Origin: Pseudomonas alcaligenes
Lineage (GTDB): Bacteria; Pseudomonadota; Gammaproteobacteria; Pseudomonadales; Pseudomonadaceae
Length of the DNA: 64,000 nucleotides
Direction of reading: 5' to 3'
NCBI RefSeq assembly: GCF_014490745.1
Contig: NZ_LZEU01000001.1
Location: forward strand, 1,635,501 to 1,699,500
Part shown: one piece after another, positions 26,688 through 37,936 of the stretch
Layout: every line of letters begins with the position of its first letter
Numbering within the stretch: position 1 is the stretch's first letter
Position numbers and translations under genes: made by a program
The notes under the pieces: model-generated
What the model saw: the letters and a program-made list of their open reading frames with translations, nothing else
Databases searched by the model: none
Told to the model about the DNA's origin: nothing

Positions 26688-27569
26688 CTAGGCAAGGCCC
26701 GTGCGCTGGGCGTCGAGCAGTTGCATAAAAGCTTTGGCTGCATTGGACAGGGTTCGTTCCGTGTGCAGGATGTAGCCGAGCTGGCGGCGCAGCTGGATAC
26801 CGGGCAGCGGCAGGCGCACCACCTGCTCGTCGAGCATGGTGCGCGGCAGTACGCTCCAGGCCAGGCCGATGGAGACCATCATCTTGATGGTCTCCAGGTA
26901 GTTGGTGCTCATGCCGATGTTCGGCGTCAGTCCTTCGGCTTCGAACAGGCGGCGCACGATATGGTGGGTGAAGGTGTTGTCGCCGGGAAAAACCGCCGGG
27001 TGCTTTGCCACGTCGGCCAGGCGCACGTCGCCGCCGCGCACCAGCGGGTGCTCGGGGGCGGCGACGAAGTCCAGCGGGTCGTCCCATACCGCCACCGCGC
27101 GCACCGGCTCGCGGGTTTCCGGGGCCAGGGTGATCACCGCCAGCTCGGCGCGGCCATGGAGAATTTCCTCGTAGGCCACTTCCGAGTCGAGAAACTGGAT
27201 GTCCAGCGCCACCTGCGGATAGGCGCGGGTGAAGGCGCGCAGCAGCGGCGGCAGGCGGTGCAGGCCGATATGGTGGCTGGTGGCCAGGGTCAGGCGGCCG
27301 CTGACTTCGCCGTTGAGGTTGGTCAGGGCGCGGCGGGTGTCGTCCAGCACGTTGAGGATCTGGTAGGCCCGCGGCAGCAGGGCGCGGCCGGCCTCGGTGA
27401 GGTTCACCTCGCGGCCCAGGCGGTCGAACAGGCGCACATTGAGCTGCTGTTCCAGCCCGGCGATGCGCTTGCTCACGGCCGGCTGGGTCAGGTGCAGGCG
27501 CTCGCCGGCCTCGGAGAAGCTGCCGGCTTCGGCGATGGCGATAAAGGCGTTGAGGTTGGCCAGATCCAT
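26688..27569 (-). CDS. LysR-family regulator divergent from leuC
   Basis: A 293-residue LysR protein. The HTH lies in residues 1-60 (N-A-F-I-A-I-A-E-A-G-S-F-S-E-A-G-E-R-L, then Q-P-A-V-S-K-R-I) and the effector domain follows. ATG 27569 is chosen because CGGAG lies six to seven bases upstream and the HTH begins immediately; the frame extends to 27653 without support. It faces leuCDB across about 210 bp, so control of leucine synthesis is plausible. In P. aeruginosa an uncharacterised LysR gene occupies the same place. The effector is unknown. Confidence 0.88.
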   Translation of the reverse strand: MDLANLNAFIAIAEAGSFSEAGERLHLTQPAVSKRIAGLEQQLNVRLFDRLGREVNLTEAGRALLPRAYQILNVLDDTRRALTNLNGEVSGRLTLATSHHIGLHRLPPLLRAFTRAYPQVALDIQFLDSEVAYEEILHGRAELAVITLAPETREPVRAVAVWDDPLDFVAAPEHPLVRGGDVRLADVAKHPAVFPGDNTFTHHIVRRLFEAEGLTPNIGMSTNYLETIKMMVSIGLAWSVLPRTMLDEQVVRLPLPGIQLRRQLGYILHTERTLSNAAKAFMQLLDAQRTGLA

Positions 27570-27780
27570 GGGGTGCTCCGGACGGCGGTATTCGTAGGCT
27601 GGCGCCAGATTGAGGGGCTGATGCCGGGAAAGGGTGCGAGTCGGTCTCTGCATTCCAGCTAGGAATGCTTTGAATAAAAAATATGAATTTGAGTTATTGA
27701 ATGCAAGTCCCTAGGATCGCCACATCAGCAGAAGGGTTTTAACCCTCGCACCGCACATGACCCTGATGAGGACATAGCAA

Positions 27781-29208
27781 ATGGCCGGCAAGACGCTCTA
27801 CGACAAGCTCTGGGAAATGCACGAGGTGAAGCGCCGCGACGATGGTTCGTCGCTGATCTACATCGACCGGCAGATCCTTCACGAAGTGACCTCGCCGCAG
27901 GCCTTCGAAGGCCTGCGTCTGGCCGGGCGCAAGCCGTGGCGCATCGACGCCAACATCGCCACCCCGGATCACAACGTGCCGACCACCCGCGCCGAGCGCC
28001 AGGGCGGCCTGGAGGCCATCGTCGACGAAGTGTCGCGCATCCAGGTGCAGACCCTCGACGAGAACTGCGATGACTTCGGCATCCTCGAGTTCAAGATGAA
28101 CGACAGCCGCCAGGGCATCGTCCACGTGGTCGGCCCGGAGCAGGGTGCCACCCTGCCGGGCATGACCGTGGTCTGCGGCGACTCGCACACCTCCACCCAC
28201 GGTGCCTTCGGTGCCCTGGCCCATGGCATCGGTACCTCGGAAGTCGAGCACGTGCTCGCCACCCAGTGCCTGGTGGCCAAGAAGATGAAGAACATGCAGG
28301 TACGCGTCGAAGGCCGCCTGCCGGCCGGTGTCACCGCCAAGGACATCGTGCTCGCCGTGATCGGCAAGATCGGTACCGCCGGCGGCAACGGCCACGCCCT
28401 GGAGTTCGCCGGCAGCGCCATTCGCGAGCTGTCCCTGGAAGGGCGCATGACCATCTGCAACATGTCGATCGAGGCCGGTGCCCGTGTCGGCCTGGTGGCT
28501 GTGGACGAGAAGACCATCGCCTACGTCAAGGGCCGTCCGTTCTCGCCCAAGGGCGAGGATTGGGACAAGGCCGTGGCCGCCTGGGCCGACCTGGTGTCGG
28601 ATGCCGATGCGGTGTTCGATACCGTGGTCGAACTCAAGGCCGAAGAGATCAAGCCGCAGGTGTCCTGGGGCACTTCGCCGGAAATGGTGCTGGCCGTCGA
28701 TCAGCGCGTGCCGGATCCGGCCGCCGAGGCCGACCCGGTCAAGCGCGATTCCATCGTCCGTGCTCTGAAGTACATGGGCCTGCAGGCCAACCAGGCGATC
28801 ACCGATATCCAGCTGGATCGCGTGTTCATCGGCTCCTGCACCAACTCGCGGATCGAAGACCTGCGCGCCGCCGCCGACGTGGCCAAGGGCCGCAAGGTCG
28901 CCAGCACCATCAAGCAGGCGCTGGTGGTACCGGGCTCCGGCCTGGTCAAGGCGCAGGCCGAGGCCGAGGGGCTGGACAAGATCTTCATCGAGGCCGGTTT
29001 CGAATGGCGCGAGCCGGGCTGCTCCATGTGCCTGGCGATGAACCCGGACAAACTGGGCAGCGGCGAGCATTGCGCCTCTACCTCCAACCGCAACTTCGAA
29101 GGCCGTCAGGGCGCCGGTGGGCGTACCCATCTGGTCAGCCCGGCCATGGCCGCCGCCGCCGCGGTGACCGGCCGTTTCATCGATGTTCGTGAACTGATGC
29201 AGGCCTGA
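27781..29208 (+). CDS. leuC: 3-isopropylmalate dehydratase large subunit
   Basis: A 475-residue aconitase-family subunit that with LeuD isomerises 2-isopropylmalate to 3-isopropylmalate in leucine synthesis. Cluster-binding cysteines are in F-I-G-S-C-T-N-S-R (about 353) and in [10 protein letters not shown] (about 414 and 417). [21 protein letters not shown] is a typical substrate-binding stretch. TGAGGACA precedes the ATG at a suitable distance. It leads a leuC-leuD-leuB operon with gaps of 11 and 13 bases. Confidence 0.97.
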   Translation: MAGKTLYDKLWEMHEVKRRDDGSSLIYIDRQILHEVTSPQAFEGLRLAGRKPWRIDANIATPDHNVPTTRAERQGGLEAIVDEVSRIQVQTLDENCDDFGILEFKMNDSRQGIVHVVGPEQGATLPGMTVVCGDSHTSTHGAFGALAHGIGTSEVEHVLATQCLVAKKMKNMQVRVEGRLPAGVTAKDIVLAVIGKIGTAGGNGHALEFAGSAIRELSLEGRMTICNMSIEAGARVGLVAVDEKTIAYVKGRPFSPKGEDWDKAVAAWADLVSDADAVFDTVVELKAEEIKPQVSWGTSPEMVLAVDQRVPDPAAEADPVKRDSIVRALKYMGLQANQAITDIQLDRVFIGSCTNSRIEDLRAAADVAKGRKVASTIKQALVVPGSGLVKAQAEAEGLDKIFIEAGFEWREPGCSMCLAMNPDKLGSGEHCASTSNRNFEGRQGAGGRTHLVSPAMAAAAAVTGRFIDVRELMQA

Positions 29209-29219
29209 GGAGACCCGAC

Positions 29220-29867
29220 ATGAAAGCCTTTACCCAACACACCGGTCTCGTCGCGCCGCTCGATCGCGCCAATGTCGACACCGACCAGATCATCCCCAAG
29301 CAATTCCTCAAGTCGATCAAACGCACCGGCTTCGGCCCCAACCTGTTCGACGAGTGGCGCTATCTGGACGTCGGCCAGCCAAACCAGGACAGCTCGGGTC
29401 GCCCGATCAATAAAGAGTTCGTGCTGAACTTCCCGCGCTACCAGGGTGCCAGCGTGCTGCTGGCCCGCGAGAACTTCGGTTGCGGCTCCTCCCGCGAGCA
29501 CGCGCCCTGGGCGTTGGAGGAGTACGGCTTCCGTACCATCATCGCGCCGAGCTTCGCCGACATCTTCTTCAACAACAGCTTCAAGAACGGCCTGCTGCCG
29601 ATCATCCTCCAGGAGGATGAAGTCGACGCGCTGTTCCAGCAGGCCGAGGCCACCGAGGGCTACCAGCTGACCGTCGACCTCGCCGCGCAGACCGTGACCC
29701 GTCCGGATGGCGTGCAGTACGGCTTCGAGATCGATGCCTTCCGCAAGCACTGCCTGCTCAATGGCCTGGACGACATCGGCCTGACCCTGCAGGACGCCGA
29801 GGCGATCAAGGCCTTCGAAAGCAAGCATCAGCAGAGCAGCCCCTGGCTGTTCGGCGCCATCAAGTAA
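29220..29867 (+). CDS. leuD: 3-isopropylmalate dehydratase small subunit
   Basis: A 215-residue swivel-domain partner of LeuC. It shows [10 protein letters not shown] near residue 21, [14 protein letters not shown] near 84 (substrate contact loop) and [13 protein letters not shown] near 105. GAGGAGA lies just upstream of the ATG. The spacing to leuC and leuB shows one transcription unit. Unlike my memory of PAO1, no extra gene lies between leuD and leuB. Confidence 0.97.
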   Translation: MKAFTQHTGLVAPLDRANVDTDQIIPKQFLKSIKRTGFGPNLFDEWRYLDVGQPNQDSSGRPINKEFVLNFPRYQGASVLLARENFGCGSSREHAPWALEEYGFRTIIAPSFADIFFNNSFKNGLLPIILQEDEVDALFQQAEATEGYQLTVDLAAQTVTRPDGVQYGFEIDAFRKHCLLNGLDDIGLTLQDAEAIKAFESKHQQSSPWLFGAIK

Positions 29868-29880
29868 TCAAGGAACATCC

Positions 29881-30963
<1,083 letters not shown>

Positions 30964-30970
30964 TCTTTCC

Positions 30971-30995
30971 AGCCCCGCCACGCTAGGGCGGGGCT
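30971..30995 (+). terminator. Hairpin between leuB and asd
   Basis: Nine-base stem AGCCCCGCC / GGCGGGGCT with a seven-base loop. It is followed by GCTTA rather than a T run, so it is a weak terminator or a processing stem that could set the asd level below leuB. Confidence 0.5.
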
Positions 30996-31016
30996 GCTTA
31001 TAGAGGTATGAGTGTT

Positions 31017-32129
31017 ATGAAACGTGTAGGTCTGATCGGTTGGCGCGGTATGGTCGGTTCCGTGCTCATGCAGCGCATGCTGGAAGAGCGTGACTTCGAC
31101 CTGATCGAGCCGGTGTTCTTCACCACTTCCAACGTTGGCGGCCAGGGCCCGGCGATTGGCAAGGATGTCGCCCCGCTGAAGGATGCCTACAGCATCGACG
31201 AGCTGAAGACCCTCGACGTGATCCTGACCTGCCAGGGCGGCGACTACACCAGCGAAGTCTTCCCCAAGCTGCGTGAAGCCGGCTGGAACGGCTACTGGAT
31301 CGACGCGGCTTCCAGTCTGCGCATGGCCGATGACTCGGTGATCGTGCTGGATCCGGTCAACCGCAAGGTCATCGACCAGTCGCTGGATGCCGGTACCAAG
31401 AACTACATCGGCGGCAACTGCACCGTCAGCCTGATGCTGATGGCCCTGGGCGGCCTGTACGAGGCCGGTCTGGTCGAGTGGATGAGCGCCATGACCTACC
31501 AGGCGGCTTCCGGCGCCGGTGCGCAGAACATGCGCGAGCTGATCAAGCAGATGGGCGCGATCAACGCCTCCGTGGCCGATGAGCTGGCCGACCCGGCCAG
31601 CGCCATCCTCGACATCGACCGCAAGGTCGCCGAGGCCATGCGCGGCGAAGCCTTCCCGGTAGACAACTTCGGCGTGCCGCTGGCCGGCAGCCTGATCCCC
31701 TACATCGACAAGGAGCTGCCCAACGGCCAGAGCCGCGAAGAGTGGAAGGGCCAGGCCGAAACCAACAAGATCCTCGGTCGCTTCAAGAGCCCGATCCCGG
31801 TGGACGGTCTGTGCGTGCGCATCGGCGCCATGCGCTGCCACAGCCAGGCGCTGACCATCAAGCTGAACAAGGACGTGCCGCTGGCCGACATCGAAGGCCT
31901 GATCAGCCAGCACAACCCCTGGGTCAAGCTGGTGCCGAACACCCGCGAAGCGAGCATCCGCGACCTCGGCCCGACTGCCGTCACCGGTACCCTGAGCGTG
32001 CCGGTCGGTCGTCTGCGCAAGCTCAACATGGGCTCGCAGTACCTCGGTGCCTTCACCGTCGGCGACCAGCTGCTGTGGGGCGCGGCCGAGCCGCTGCGGC
32101 GCATGCTGCGCATCCTGCTGGAGCGTTGA
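31017..32129 (+). CDS. asd: Aspartate-semialdehyde dehydrogenase
   Basis: A 370-residue enzyme making aspartate semialdehyde for lysine/diaminopimelate, threonine and methionine. The N-terminus [12 protein letters not shown] is the NADP fold, the active-site Cys is in G-G-N-C-T-V-S-L (about 135), and the general base His is expected in R-C-H-S-Q-A-L near 277. It closely matches the P. aeruginosa enzyme as I remember it. ATG 31017 is chosen over ATG 31008, because the AGAGG sequence is ten bases from the former and only one or two from the latter. Confidence 0.96.
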   Translation: MKRVGLIGWRGMVGSVLMQRMLEERDFDLIEPVFFTTSNVGGQGPAIGKDVAPLKDAYSIDELKTLDVILTCQGGDYTSEVFPKLREAGWNGYWIDAASSLRMADDSVIVLDPVNRKVIDQSLDAGTKNYIGGNCTVSLMLMALGGLYEAGLVEWMSAMTYQAASGAGAQNMRELIKQMGAINASVADELADPASAILDIDRKVAEAMRGEAFPVDNFGVPLAGSLIPYIDKELPNGQSREEWKGQAETNKILGRFKSPIPVDGLCVRIGAMRCHSQALTIKLNKDVPLADIEGLISQHNPWVKLVPNTREASIRDLGPTAVTGTLSVPVGRLRKLNMGSQYLGAFTVGDQLLWGAAEPLRRMLRILLER

Positions 32130-32147
32130 TCGTTCGGGCAGTACCAG

Positions 32148-32172
32148 AGGGCCGGTCATGACCGGCCCTTTT
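32148..32172 (+). terminator. Rho-independent terminator of asd
   Basis: Stem AGGGCCGGTC / GACCGGCCCT with a two- to four-base loop, followed by a run of T. Strong terminator 19 bases after the asd stop. Confidence 0.92.
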
Positions 32173-32245
32173 TTGTTTCTGTGGTCAGCCTTTCGGGCGC
32201 AGCGTAGAGTGCCGCCCACTTGCTTCTCTGTCTCAAGGTGTTCCG

Positions 32246-33250
32246 ATGTCCAAGTCCTTCGCTATCGCCGTGGTCGGCGCCACCGGCACTGTCGGTGAAA
32301 CCCTGGTGCAACTGCTGGAGGAGCGCGAGTTCCCGGTTAGCAGTCTGCATCTGCTGGCTGGCAACGACTCGGTTGGTCAGTCCACGGCATTTCGTGGCAA
32401 GAACCTGCGCGTGCGCGAGGTGGCCGATTTCGATTTCGCCCAGGTGCAGCTGGCCTTCTTTGCTGCCGGTGAAGACGTCAGCCGTCAGTACGGTGCCAAG
32501 GCGCACGCGGCCGGCTGCTCGGTGATCGATCTGAGTGGCGGCCTGGCGCAGGCGCTGCCCGTGGTGCCGGAGGCCAATGCCGTGGCGCTGGCTGGGGCGA
32601 GCGCACCTTATCTGCTGGCCAGTCCCGCGCCGGTCGCCACCGCCCTGGCGGCCGTGCTGGCGCCACTGCGCGCCCAGCTCGGCTTGCGCAAGATCGTGCT
32701 GACTGCGGCGCTGGCGGTTTCCAACTTGGGGCGTGCCGGCATCAGCGAGCTGGCGCGACAGACTACCGAGCTGCTCAATATGCGCCCGTTGGAGCCGCAG
32801 CTGTTCGGTCGCCAGGTGGCGTTCAACCTGCTGGCGCAGATCGGCGAGGTGGAAGAGGGCGGTCATGCGCGCCTGGAGCGCCGAGTGGCCGAGGAGCTGA
32901 AGCAGGTGCTGGCGGTCGACGGGCTGAAAGTAGCGGTGAGCTGCGCGGTGGCGCCGGTGTTCTTCGGCGACAGCCTGGCGGTCTGCCTGGAAACCCGCGA
33001 ACCGGTAGATGTGGCTGCTATTGCCGCGCTACTGGAGCAGCAGGCTGGTATCGAGCTGGTGGAGTCGGGCGATTATCCAACCGTGGTCGGCGATGCGGTG
33101 GGGCAGGACGAACTCTATGTGGGGCGCCTGCGTGCTGGCCTGGACGATCCAACTGAGCTTAATTTGTGGATTGCGTCAGATAATGTGCGAAAAGGCTCTG
33201 CGCTGAATGCTGTGCAAATTGGTGAGTTGTTGATAAAACACTATCTGTAA
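32246..33250 (+). CDS. Usg-type aspartate-semialdehyde dehydrogenase homologue, probably non-catalytic
   Basis: A 334-residue paralogue of Asd of the USG-1 group. The NADP fold is present (V-V-G-A-T-G-T-V-G-E). The position where active Asd enzymes have G-N-C-T instead reads L-A-S-P-A-P-V-A-T-A, so the catalytic cysteine is missing. It cannot therefore be assumed to make aspartate semialdehyde. In P. aeruginosa and E. coli a similar gene sits between asd or pdxB and fimV or truA respectively, and its role is not known. AGGTGTTCCG precedes the ATG (AAGG). It is followed 153 bp later by fimV. Confidence 0.88.
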   Translation: MSKSFAIAVVGATGTVGETLVQLLEEREFPVSSLHLLAGNDSVGQSTAFRGKNLRVREVADFDFAQVQLAFFAAGEDVSRQYGAKAHAAGCSVIDLSGGLAQALPVVPEANAVALAGASAPYLLASPAPVATALAAVLAPLRAQLGLRKIVLTAALAVSNLGRAGISELARQTTELLNMRPLEPQLFGRQVAFNLLAQIGEVEEGGHARLERRVAEELKQVLAVDGLKVAVSCAVAPVFFGDSLAVCLETREPVDVAAIAALLEQQAGIELVESGDYPTVVGDAVGQDELYVGRLRAGLDDPTELNLWIASDNVRKGSALNAVQIGELLIKHYL

Positions 33251-33403
33251 AAGATACTTAGCCCCAAATTTGAAGAATTTTTCTAGCTTGGCAATACTGT
33301 TTTGGTAGTTCGCTGACGGGGAGCCGCTTTCGGGCGGGTGCAGGCAGCGCACTTCAAATCCTCTCGTGTAACGAGAAAAAAAGATAAAACAAGGGATTAC
33401 GCT

Positions 33404-36211
33404 ATGGTTCGGGTTCGCAAACTGGTGCTGGCAATCGCGGCTGCTTCGGCGCTGACCTCCGGTACGGCACATGCGCTTGGGCTCGGGGAAGTCACCCTGC
33501 AGTCCTCGCTGAGCCAGCCGTTGGTGGCGGAAATCGAATTGCTCGAGGTGCGCGACCTGGCGCCCAACGAAGTGATTCCGGCTCTGGCGTCCCCCGAAGA
33601 GTTCAACAAGGCTGGCGTCGATCGCCAGTACTTCCTGACCGACCTCAAGTTCACGCCGATCATCAAGCCGAATGGCAAGAGCGTGATCCGGGTCACCTCG
33701 AACAAGCCGGTGCGCGAGCCCTACCTGAACTTTCTCGTCGAAGTGCTGTGGCCTAACGGTCGCCTGCTGCGCGAATACACCCTGCTGCTCGATCCGCCGC
33801 TGTACTCGCCGCAGACTGCTGCCGCCGCACCGCGCCTGCCGGTCGCCGCTCCGGCGCCGCGTCCGCAAGTGGCTGCTCCGGCTCCCGCTCCGCGTCCGGT
33901 AGCCCAGGCCGCTGCGCCTGTTGCTCCGGCTGCGTCGGCGCCGCGCCCGGCAACCGCCAAGGCTCCTGTGGCTCCGGCCGCTCCGGCTGCACCGAGCAAG
34001 ATCGACGGCGATCAGTACAAGACCACTTCCAGCGACACCCTCTGGGAAATCGCCCAGAGCAGCCGCCAGAACGGCTCCGTACACCAGGCCATGCTGGCCA
34101 TCCAGGATCTCAACCCGAATGCCTTCGTCGACGGCAACATCAACCGCCTGAAAAGCGGTCAGGTACTGCGTCTGCCGACCGACGAGCAGATCAAGAGCCG
34201 CAGCCAGGCCGAGGCGATTGCCCAGGTCAGCGAGCAGAATGCCGCCTGGCGCGAAGGTCGCAGCCTGGCCGCCAATGGCGCGCGTCAGCTCGATGCGACC
34301 AAGCGCGACAGCGCTGGCGCCGCTCCGGCCAAGACCGAAGTCAAGGACAACCTCAAGCTGGTTTCCGCTGAGGCCGGCAAGGCTGGCGCTGCCAGCGACA
34401 AGGGCGCCGGCAACAGCAAGGCGCTCAGCGATCAGCTGGCGGTGACCAAGGAAAGCCTGGACTCCACCCGCCGCGAAAACGACGAGCTGAAAAGCCGCAT
34501 GAGCGATCTGCAAGGGCAGCTGGACAAGCTGCAGAAGCTGATCGCACTGAAAGACAACCAGATGGCCAAGCTGCAGTCCGACCTGGCGAACCAGGGCAAG
34601 GCTGCTGCCGCACCGGCTCAGCCGGCCGCTGCGCCGACTCCTGCACCGGCGCCAGCTCCTGCTCCGGTAGAGGGCAAGCCAGCTGCCGCGGCCAGCGCTC
34701 CTGCTACACCGCCGGCTGCCGAGACCAAACCGGCTGAAGCGGCCAAGCCGAGCGAGCCTGATTACAACTACAGCGAAGAGCCTACGGCCAAACCGGCCGA
34801 AGTGAAGCCGGCTGCCCCGGCACCTGCTGCCAAGCCGGCCGCCCCGGTCAAGCCGGTTCAGGCCAGCAAGCCAGTGGTCAAGGCGCCGGAGCCGGAGCCC
34901 AAGGGCTTCATCGACGGCCTGCTGGACAACCCGATGCTGCTGGGGGCCGCCGGTGGCGGTGCGCTGCTGGTGCTGCTGGTCGGTCTGATGGTGCTGTCGC
35001 GGCGTAACGCGATCAAGGAAGCCGAGCTGCAGGACAGCCTGGCCAGCGCCCCTGAATCGGACAGCTTTGCCGCTGACCTGGATCTGCCGGACGACAGCTT
35101 TGCCGGTCTCGATGCCTCTGCGGAAACCGTGGTGCGCGAGCAGGCCGAGGAGCGTGTTGCACCGCAGACCGCCGATGCCCTGGGCGAAGCCGATATCTAT
35201 ATTGCCTACGGCAAGTTCACCCAGGCCGCCGAGCTGCTGCAGAACGCCATCAACGATGAGCCGCAGCGCAGTGATCTGCGTCTGAAACTGATGGAAGTCT
35301 GCGCCGAGCTGGGCGACCGCGACGGTTTCGCCCGCCAGGAGCAGGAGCTGCGTGAGATCGGTGGCGCGGCAATTGCCGTCGACCAGCTCAAAGGCAAGTA
35401 CCCGAGCATGGCTGCCCTGGCCACTGCCGGTGGCCTGGCTGCCACAGATGACCTGGACAGCTTCAGCCTGGACGACCTGAGCCTCGACGAGCCGGTGGCC
35501 GCCAAGGCGCCTGCGGCCGACCTGGATGACTCCTTCGACCTCAGCCTGGACGACCTGGATGTCGACCTGGATGTGCCTGCCGCACCGTCCAGCACCTCGG
35601 CGCTGGGTGACCTGGATAGCGCGCTGAGCCTGGACGAGCCGACGGCCGCGGGCGATATGGAGTTCGATCTGGACATGGGCGGCGATAACTCTGCCGACAC
35701 CCTGGCCCTGGGCGATGACCTGGCGGATTTCAGCCTGGATCTGGAAGCCGAGAGCAAGCCGGCGGCTGCCGATGACGAATTCATGCTGAGCCTGGATGAC
35801 GAGCCGGCTGCACCGCTGGCAGCCGAGCCGGCCGACCTGGATCTGTCCTCCGATTTCGATCTGTCGCTGGCTGACGAGGCGCCTGCCGCCCCGGCCCAGG
35901 ACAGCTTCGCTGCCCAGCTCGAAGAGGTTTCTGCCGAGCTCGATCAGCTCAGCGGCAGCCTGGATGACGAATTGCTGGTAAGCGAGCCGCTGCCTGTTGC
36001 GGCTGCACCGGCTGATGCGGAGCCTAATGTGGACGACGACTTCGATTTCCTCTCGGGTACCGACGAGACTGCCACCAAGCTCGATCTGGCGCGTGCCTAC
36101 ATCGACATGGGGGATACCGAAGGTGCACGTGACATCCTCGACGAAGTGGTCGCCGAAGGTAACGATGGTCAGCAGCAGGAAGCGCGTGAGCTGATCGCCA
36201 AACTGGTTTGA
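33404..36211 (+). CDS. fimV: FimV, LysM/TPR inner-membrane hub protein for type IV pili
   Basis: A 935-residue protein. Signal peptide (about 1-24, ending A-H-A), FimV N-terminal domain (L-G-L-G-E-V-T-L-Q-S-S-L-S-Q-P-L), Pro/Ala linker, LysM region (about 200-265: Y-K-T-T-S-S-D-T-L-W-E-I-A), coiled coil (about 350-400), Pro/Ala linker, one transmembrane helix (about 510-530), then a strongly acidic cytoplasmic part with repeated L-D-D-L-x-L-D segments. It ends in a TPR cap, L-D-L-A-R-A-Y-I-D-M-G-D. FimV binds peptidoglycan and localises type IV pilus and chemosensory components, and affects twitching, cAMP and type II secretion. ATG 33404 has AAGGGA upstream. The length fits pseudomonad FimV. 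Confidence 0.95.
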   Translation: MVRVRKLVLAIAAASALTSGTAHALGLGEVTLQSSLSQPLVAEIELLEVRDLAPNEVIPALASPEEFNKAGVDRQYFLTDLKFTPIIKPNGKSVIRVTSNKPVREPYLNFLVEVLWPNGRLLREYTLLLDPPLYSPQTAAAAPRLPVAAPAPRPQVAAPAPAPRPVAQAAAPVAPAASAPRPATAKAPVAPAAPAAPSKIDGDQYKTTSSDTLWEIAQSSRQNGSVHQAMLAIQDLNPNAFVDGNINRLKSGQVLRLPTDEQIKSRSQAEAIAQVSEQNAAWREGRSLAANGARQLDATKRDSAGAAPAKTEVKDNLKLVSAEAGKAGAASDKGAGNSKALSDQLAVTKESLDSTRRENDELKSRMSDLQGQLDKLQKLIALKDNQMAKLQSDLANQGKAAAAPAQPAAAPTPAPAPAPAPVEGKPAAAASAPATPPAAETKPAEAAKPSEPDYNYSEEPTAKPAEVKPAAPAPAAKPAAPVKPVQASKPVVKAPEPEPKGFIDGLLDNPMLLGAAGGGALLVLLVGLMVLSRRNAIKEAELQDSLASAPESDSFAADLDLPDDSFAGLDASAETVVREQAEERVAPQTADALGEADIYIAYGKFTQAAELLQNAINDEPQRSDLRLKLMEVCAELGDRDGFARQEQELREIGGAAIAVDQLKGKYPSMAALATAGGLAATDDLDSFSLDDLSLDEPVAAKAPAADLDDSFDLSLDDLDVDLDVPAAPSSTSALGDLDSALSLDEPTAAGDMEFDLDMGGDNSADTLALGDDLADFSLDLEAESKPAAADDEFMLSLDDEPAAPLAAEPADLDLSSDFDLSLADEAPAAPAQDSFAAQLEEVSAELDQLSGSLDDELLVSEPLPVAAAPADAEPNVDDDFDFLSGTDETATKLDLARAYIDMGDTEGARDILDEVVAEGNDGQQQEARELIAKLV

Positions 36212-36214
36212 TAA

Positions 36215-37081
36215 ATGTCTGATGCAATACCAACGACGGCAGCCCCTGGGGCTGCCGTCGGCTTTTCCAGGATTGCCCTGGGAGTCGAATACAAGGGTTC
36301 TCGTTATCGCGGTTTCCAGCGCCAGCGCGCCGGAGTGCCGTCGATCCAGGAGAGCCTGGAGAAGGCCCTGTCCAAGGTGGCCGGCGGTGCGCCGGTGGTG
36401 CTGAGCTGTGCGGGGCGTACCGATGCCCTGGTGCATGCCAGTGGCCAGGTGGTGCACTTCGATACACAGGTCGAACGTACCCTGCATTCCTGGGTGATGG
36501 GCGCCAACCTCAATCTGCCGGCGGATATCAGCGTGACCTGGGCCAAGGTCATGCCGGTGGAGTTCGATGCGCGCTTCAGTGCCATGGCGCGCCGCTATCG
36601 CTATGTGATCTACAACGACCAGATCCGCCCGGCGCATATGGCTGAGGAGGTGACCTGGAACCATCGGCCGCTGGATATCGAGCGCATGCGTGAAGCCGCC
36701 CGCCATCTGGTGGGAACCCATGATTTCAGTGCCTTCCGGGCGCGCCAGTGCCAGGCTAAGTCGCCGGTCAAGACGGTGCACCACCTGGAATTGCTCGAGT
36801 ACGGGCGCTTCATCATTCTGGATATTCGCGCCAATGCTTTCCTGCATCACATGGTGCGCAACTTTGCTGGCGTACTGATGACCATCGGCACCGGCGAGCG
36901 CCCGGTGGAGTGGGCGCGCGAGGTGCTGGAAAGCCGGGTACGGCGTACCGGCGGAGTGACAGCCCATCCCTATGGACTGTACCTGGTGCAGGTCGAGTAC
37001 CCGGAGCAGTTCGAGCTGCCGCAGCGCTACCTGGGGCCGCATTTTCTCTCCGGCCTGCCCGATGTGATGCTGAAGGGCTGA
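36215..37081 (+). CDS. truA: tRNA pseudouridine(38-40) synthase
   Basis: A 288-residue TruA that converts U38-U40 in the anticodon stem. The catalytic Asp is in C-A-G-R-T-D-A-L-V-H-A (about residue 70; many species have A-G-V-H-A here). R-Y-R-Y-V-I-Y-N and F-L-H-H-M-V-R-N-F-A-G are further family blocks. It starts three bases after fimV, so the start probably depends on translation coming out of fimV. The first 15 residues (Ala/Pro-rich) extend beyond the usual start, so a later start such as a codon near F-S-R-I cannot be ruled out. Confidence 0.94.
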   Translation: MSDAIPTTAAPGAAVGFSRIALGVEYKGSRYRGFQRQRAGVPSIQESLEKALSKVAGGAPVVLSCAGRTDALVHASGQVVHFDTQVERTLHSWVMGANLNLPADISVTWAKVMPVEFDARFSAMARRYRYVIYNDQIRPAHMAEEVTWNHRPLDIERMREAARHLVGTHDFSAFRARQCQAKSPVKTVHHLELLEYGRFIILDIRANAFLHHMVRNFAGVLMTIGTGERPVEWAREVLESRVRRTGGVTAHPYGLYLVQVEYPEQFELPQRYLGPHFLSGLPDVMLKG

Positions 37082-37171
37082 GCCGGTACTCGAGCCAGGT
37101 GGACGGAAAAATCGTCCACTGCACTTTCAGGCTTTTGCTACCATCGATTTTTCTCTGCTCGGAGCCAGAAC

Positions 37172-37792
37172 TTGTCCGTCGTTCGCAGCAAGATTTGCGG
37201 TATTACCCGCGTCGAAGATGCTCTGGTGGCTGTTGCTGCTGGTGCCGATGCCATCGGCCTAGTGTTCTACGCGAAGAGCCCGCGGGCGGTCAGTGTCGAG
37301 CAGGCCCGGGAAATCGTCGCGGCCCTGCCGCCGTTCGTGACCACGGTAGGCCTGTTCGTCGATATCGAGCGTGCCGAGCTGCAGCGGATTCTGCAGGTCG
37401 TGCCGCTGGATCTGCTGCAGTTCCATGGCGATGAGAGCCTGGCGCAGTGCGAAGGCTACTCGCGGCCCTACATCAAGGCGCTGCGGGTCAAACCGGGTGA
37501 TGACATCGCGGCATTGATGGCGCAGTACCCGAGCGCCTCGGGCATCCTGCTGGATACCTATGTGGAAGGCGTGCCGGGCGGTACCGGGCTGGCTTTCGAC
37601 TGGTCGCTGGTGCCGGCGCAGTTGCCCAAGCCGGTAATTCTCGCTGGTGGCCTGACGCCCGATAACGTGGCTGCGGCCATTGCCCGGGTCAGGCCCTATG
37701 CGGTGGATGTCAGTGGTGGGGTGGAAGCCAGCAAGGGAATCAAGGACGCCGGCAAGGTGCGTGCCTTCATTCGTGAGGTGCGTGGCGGCTGA
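37172..37792 (+). CDS. trpF: Phosphoribosylanthranilate isomerase
   Basis: A 206-residue TIM-barrel enzyme of tryptophan synthesis. The catalytic Cys is in K-I-C-G-I-T-R (residue 9) and Asp in L-L-D-T-Y (about 128), with the phosphate loop L-A-G-G-L and D-V-S-G-G-V-E. The start is TTG at 37172, with CGGAG eight bases upstream; no ATG is available before the first conserved strand. A rare start codon may keep expression low. Confidence 0.94.
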   Translation: MSVVRSKICGITRVEDALVAVAAGADAIGLVFYAKSPRAVSVEQAREIVAALPPFVTTVGLFVDIERAELQRILQVVPLDLLQFHGDESLAQCEGYSRPYIKALRVKPGDDIAALMAQYPSASGILLDTYVEGVPGGTGLAFDWSLVPAQLPKPVILAGGLTPDNVAAAIARVRPYAVDVSGGVEASKGIKDAGKVRAFIREVRGG

Positions 37793-37936
37793 TGTGACGG
37801 GTGCGCCGCGCCTGCCGTCCATAACCCATCCTGAATCCAGGTTTGGCGATGGGCGCGGCAGTGTCCATCGTGCGGGCCATGAATATGAGTTTGCCAGGGG
37901 TGCCGAACGGCCCTGGAACAGCTACGGAGAGTAAGC

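Noticed and set aside
33176..37042. A 1288-codon open frame on the minus strand opposite fimV and truA
   Set aside because: It overlaps usg, fimV and truA completely, which have clear domains and ribosome sites. Its translation is low-complexity (Gly/Arg/Gln/Val) as expected for antisense frames in GC-rich DNA.
37793..37936. Possible small gene between trpF and accD
   Set aside because: Short frames only, none with a ribosome site; the ACGGAGAG before accD explains the right end.
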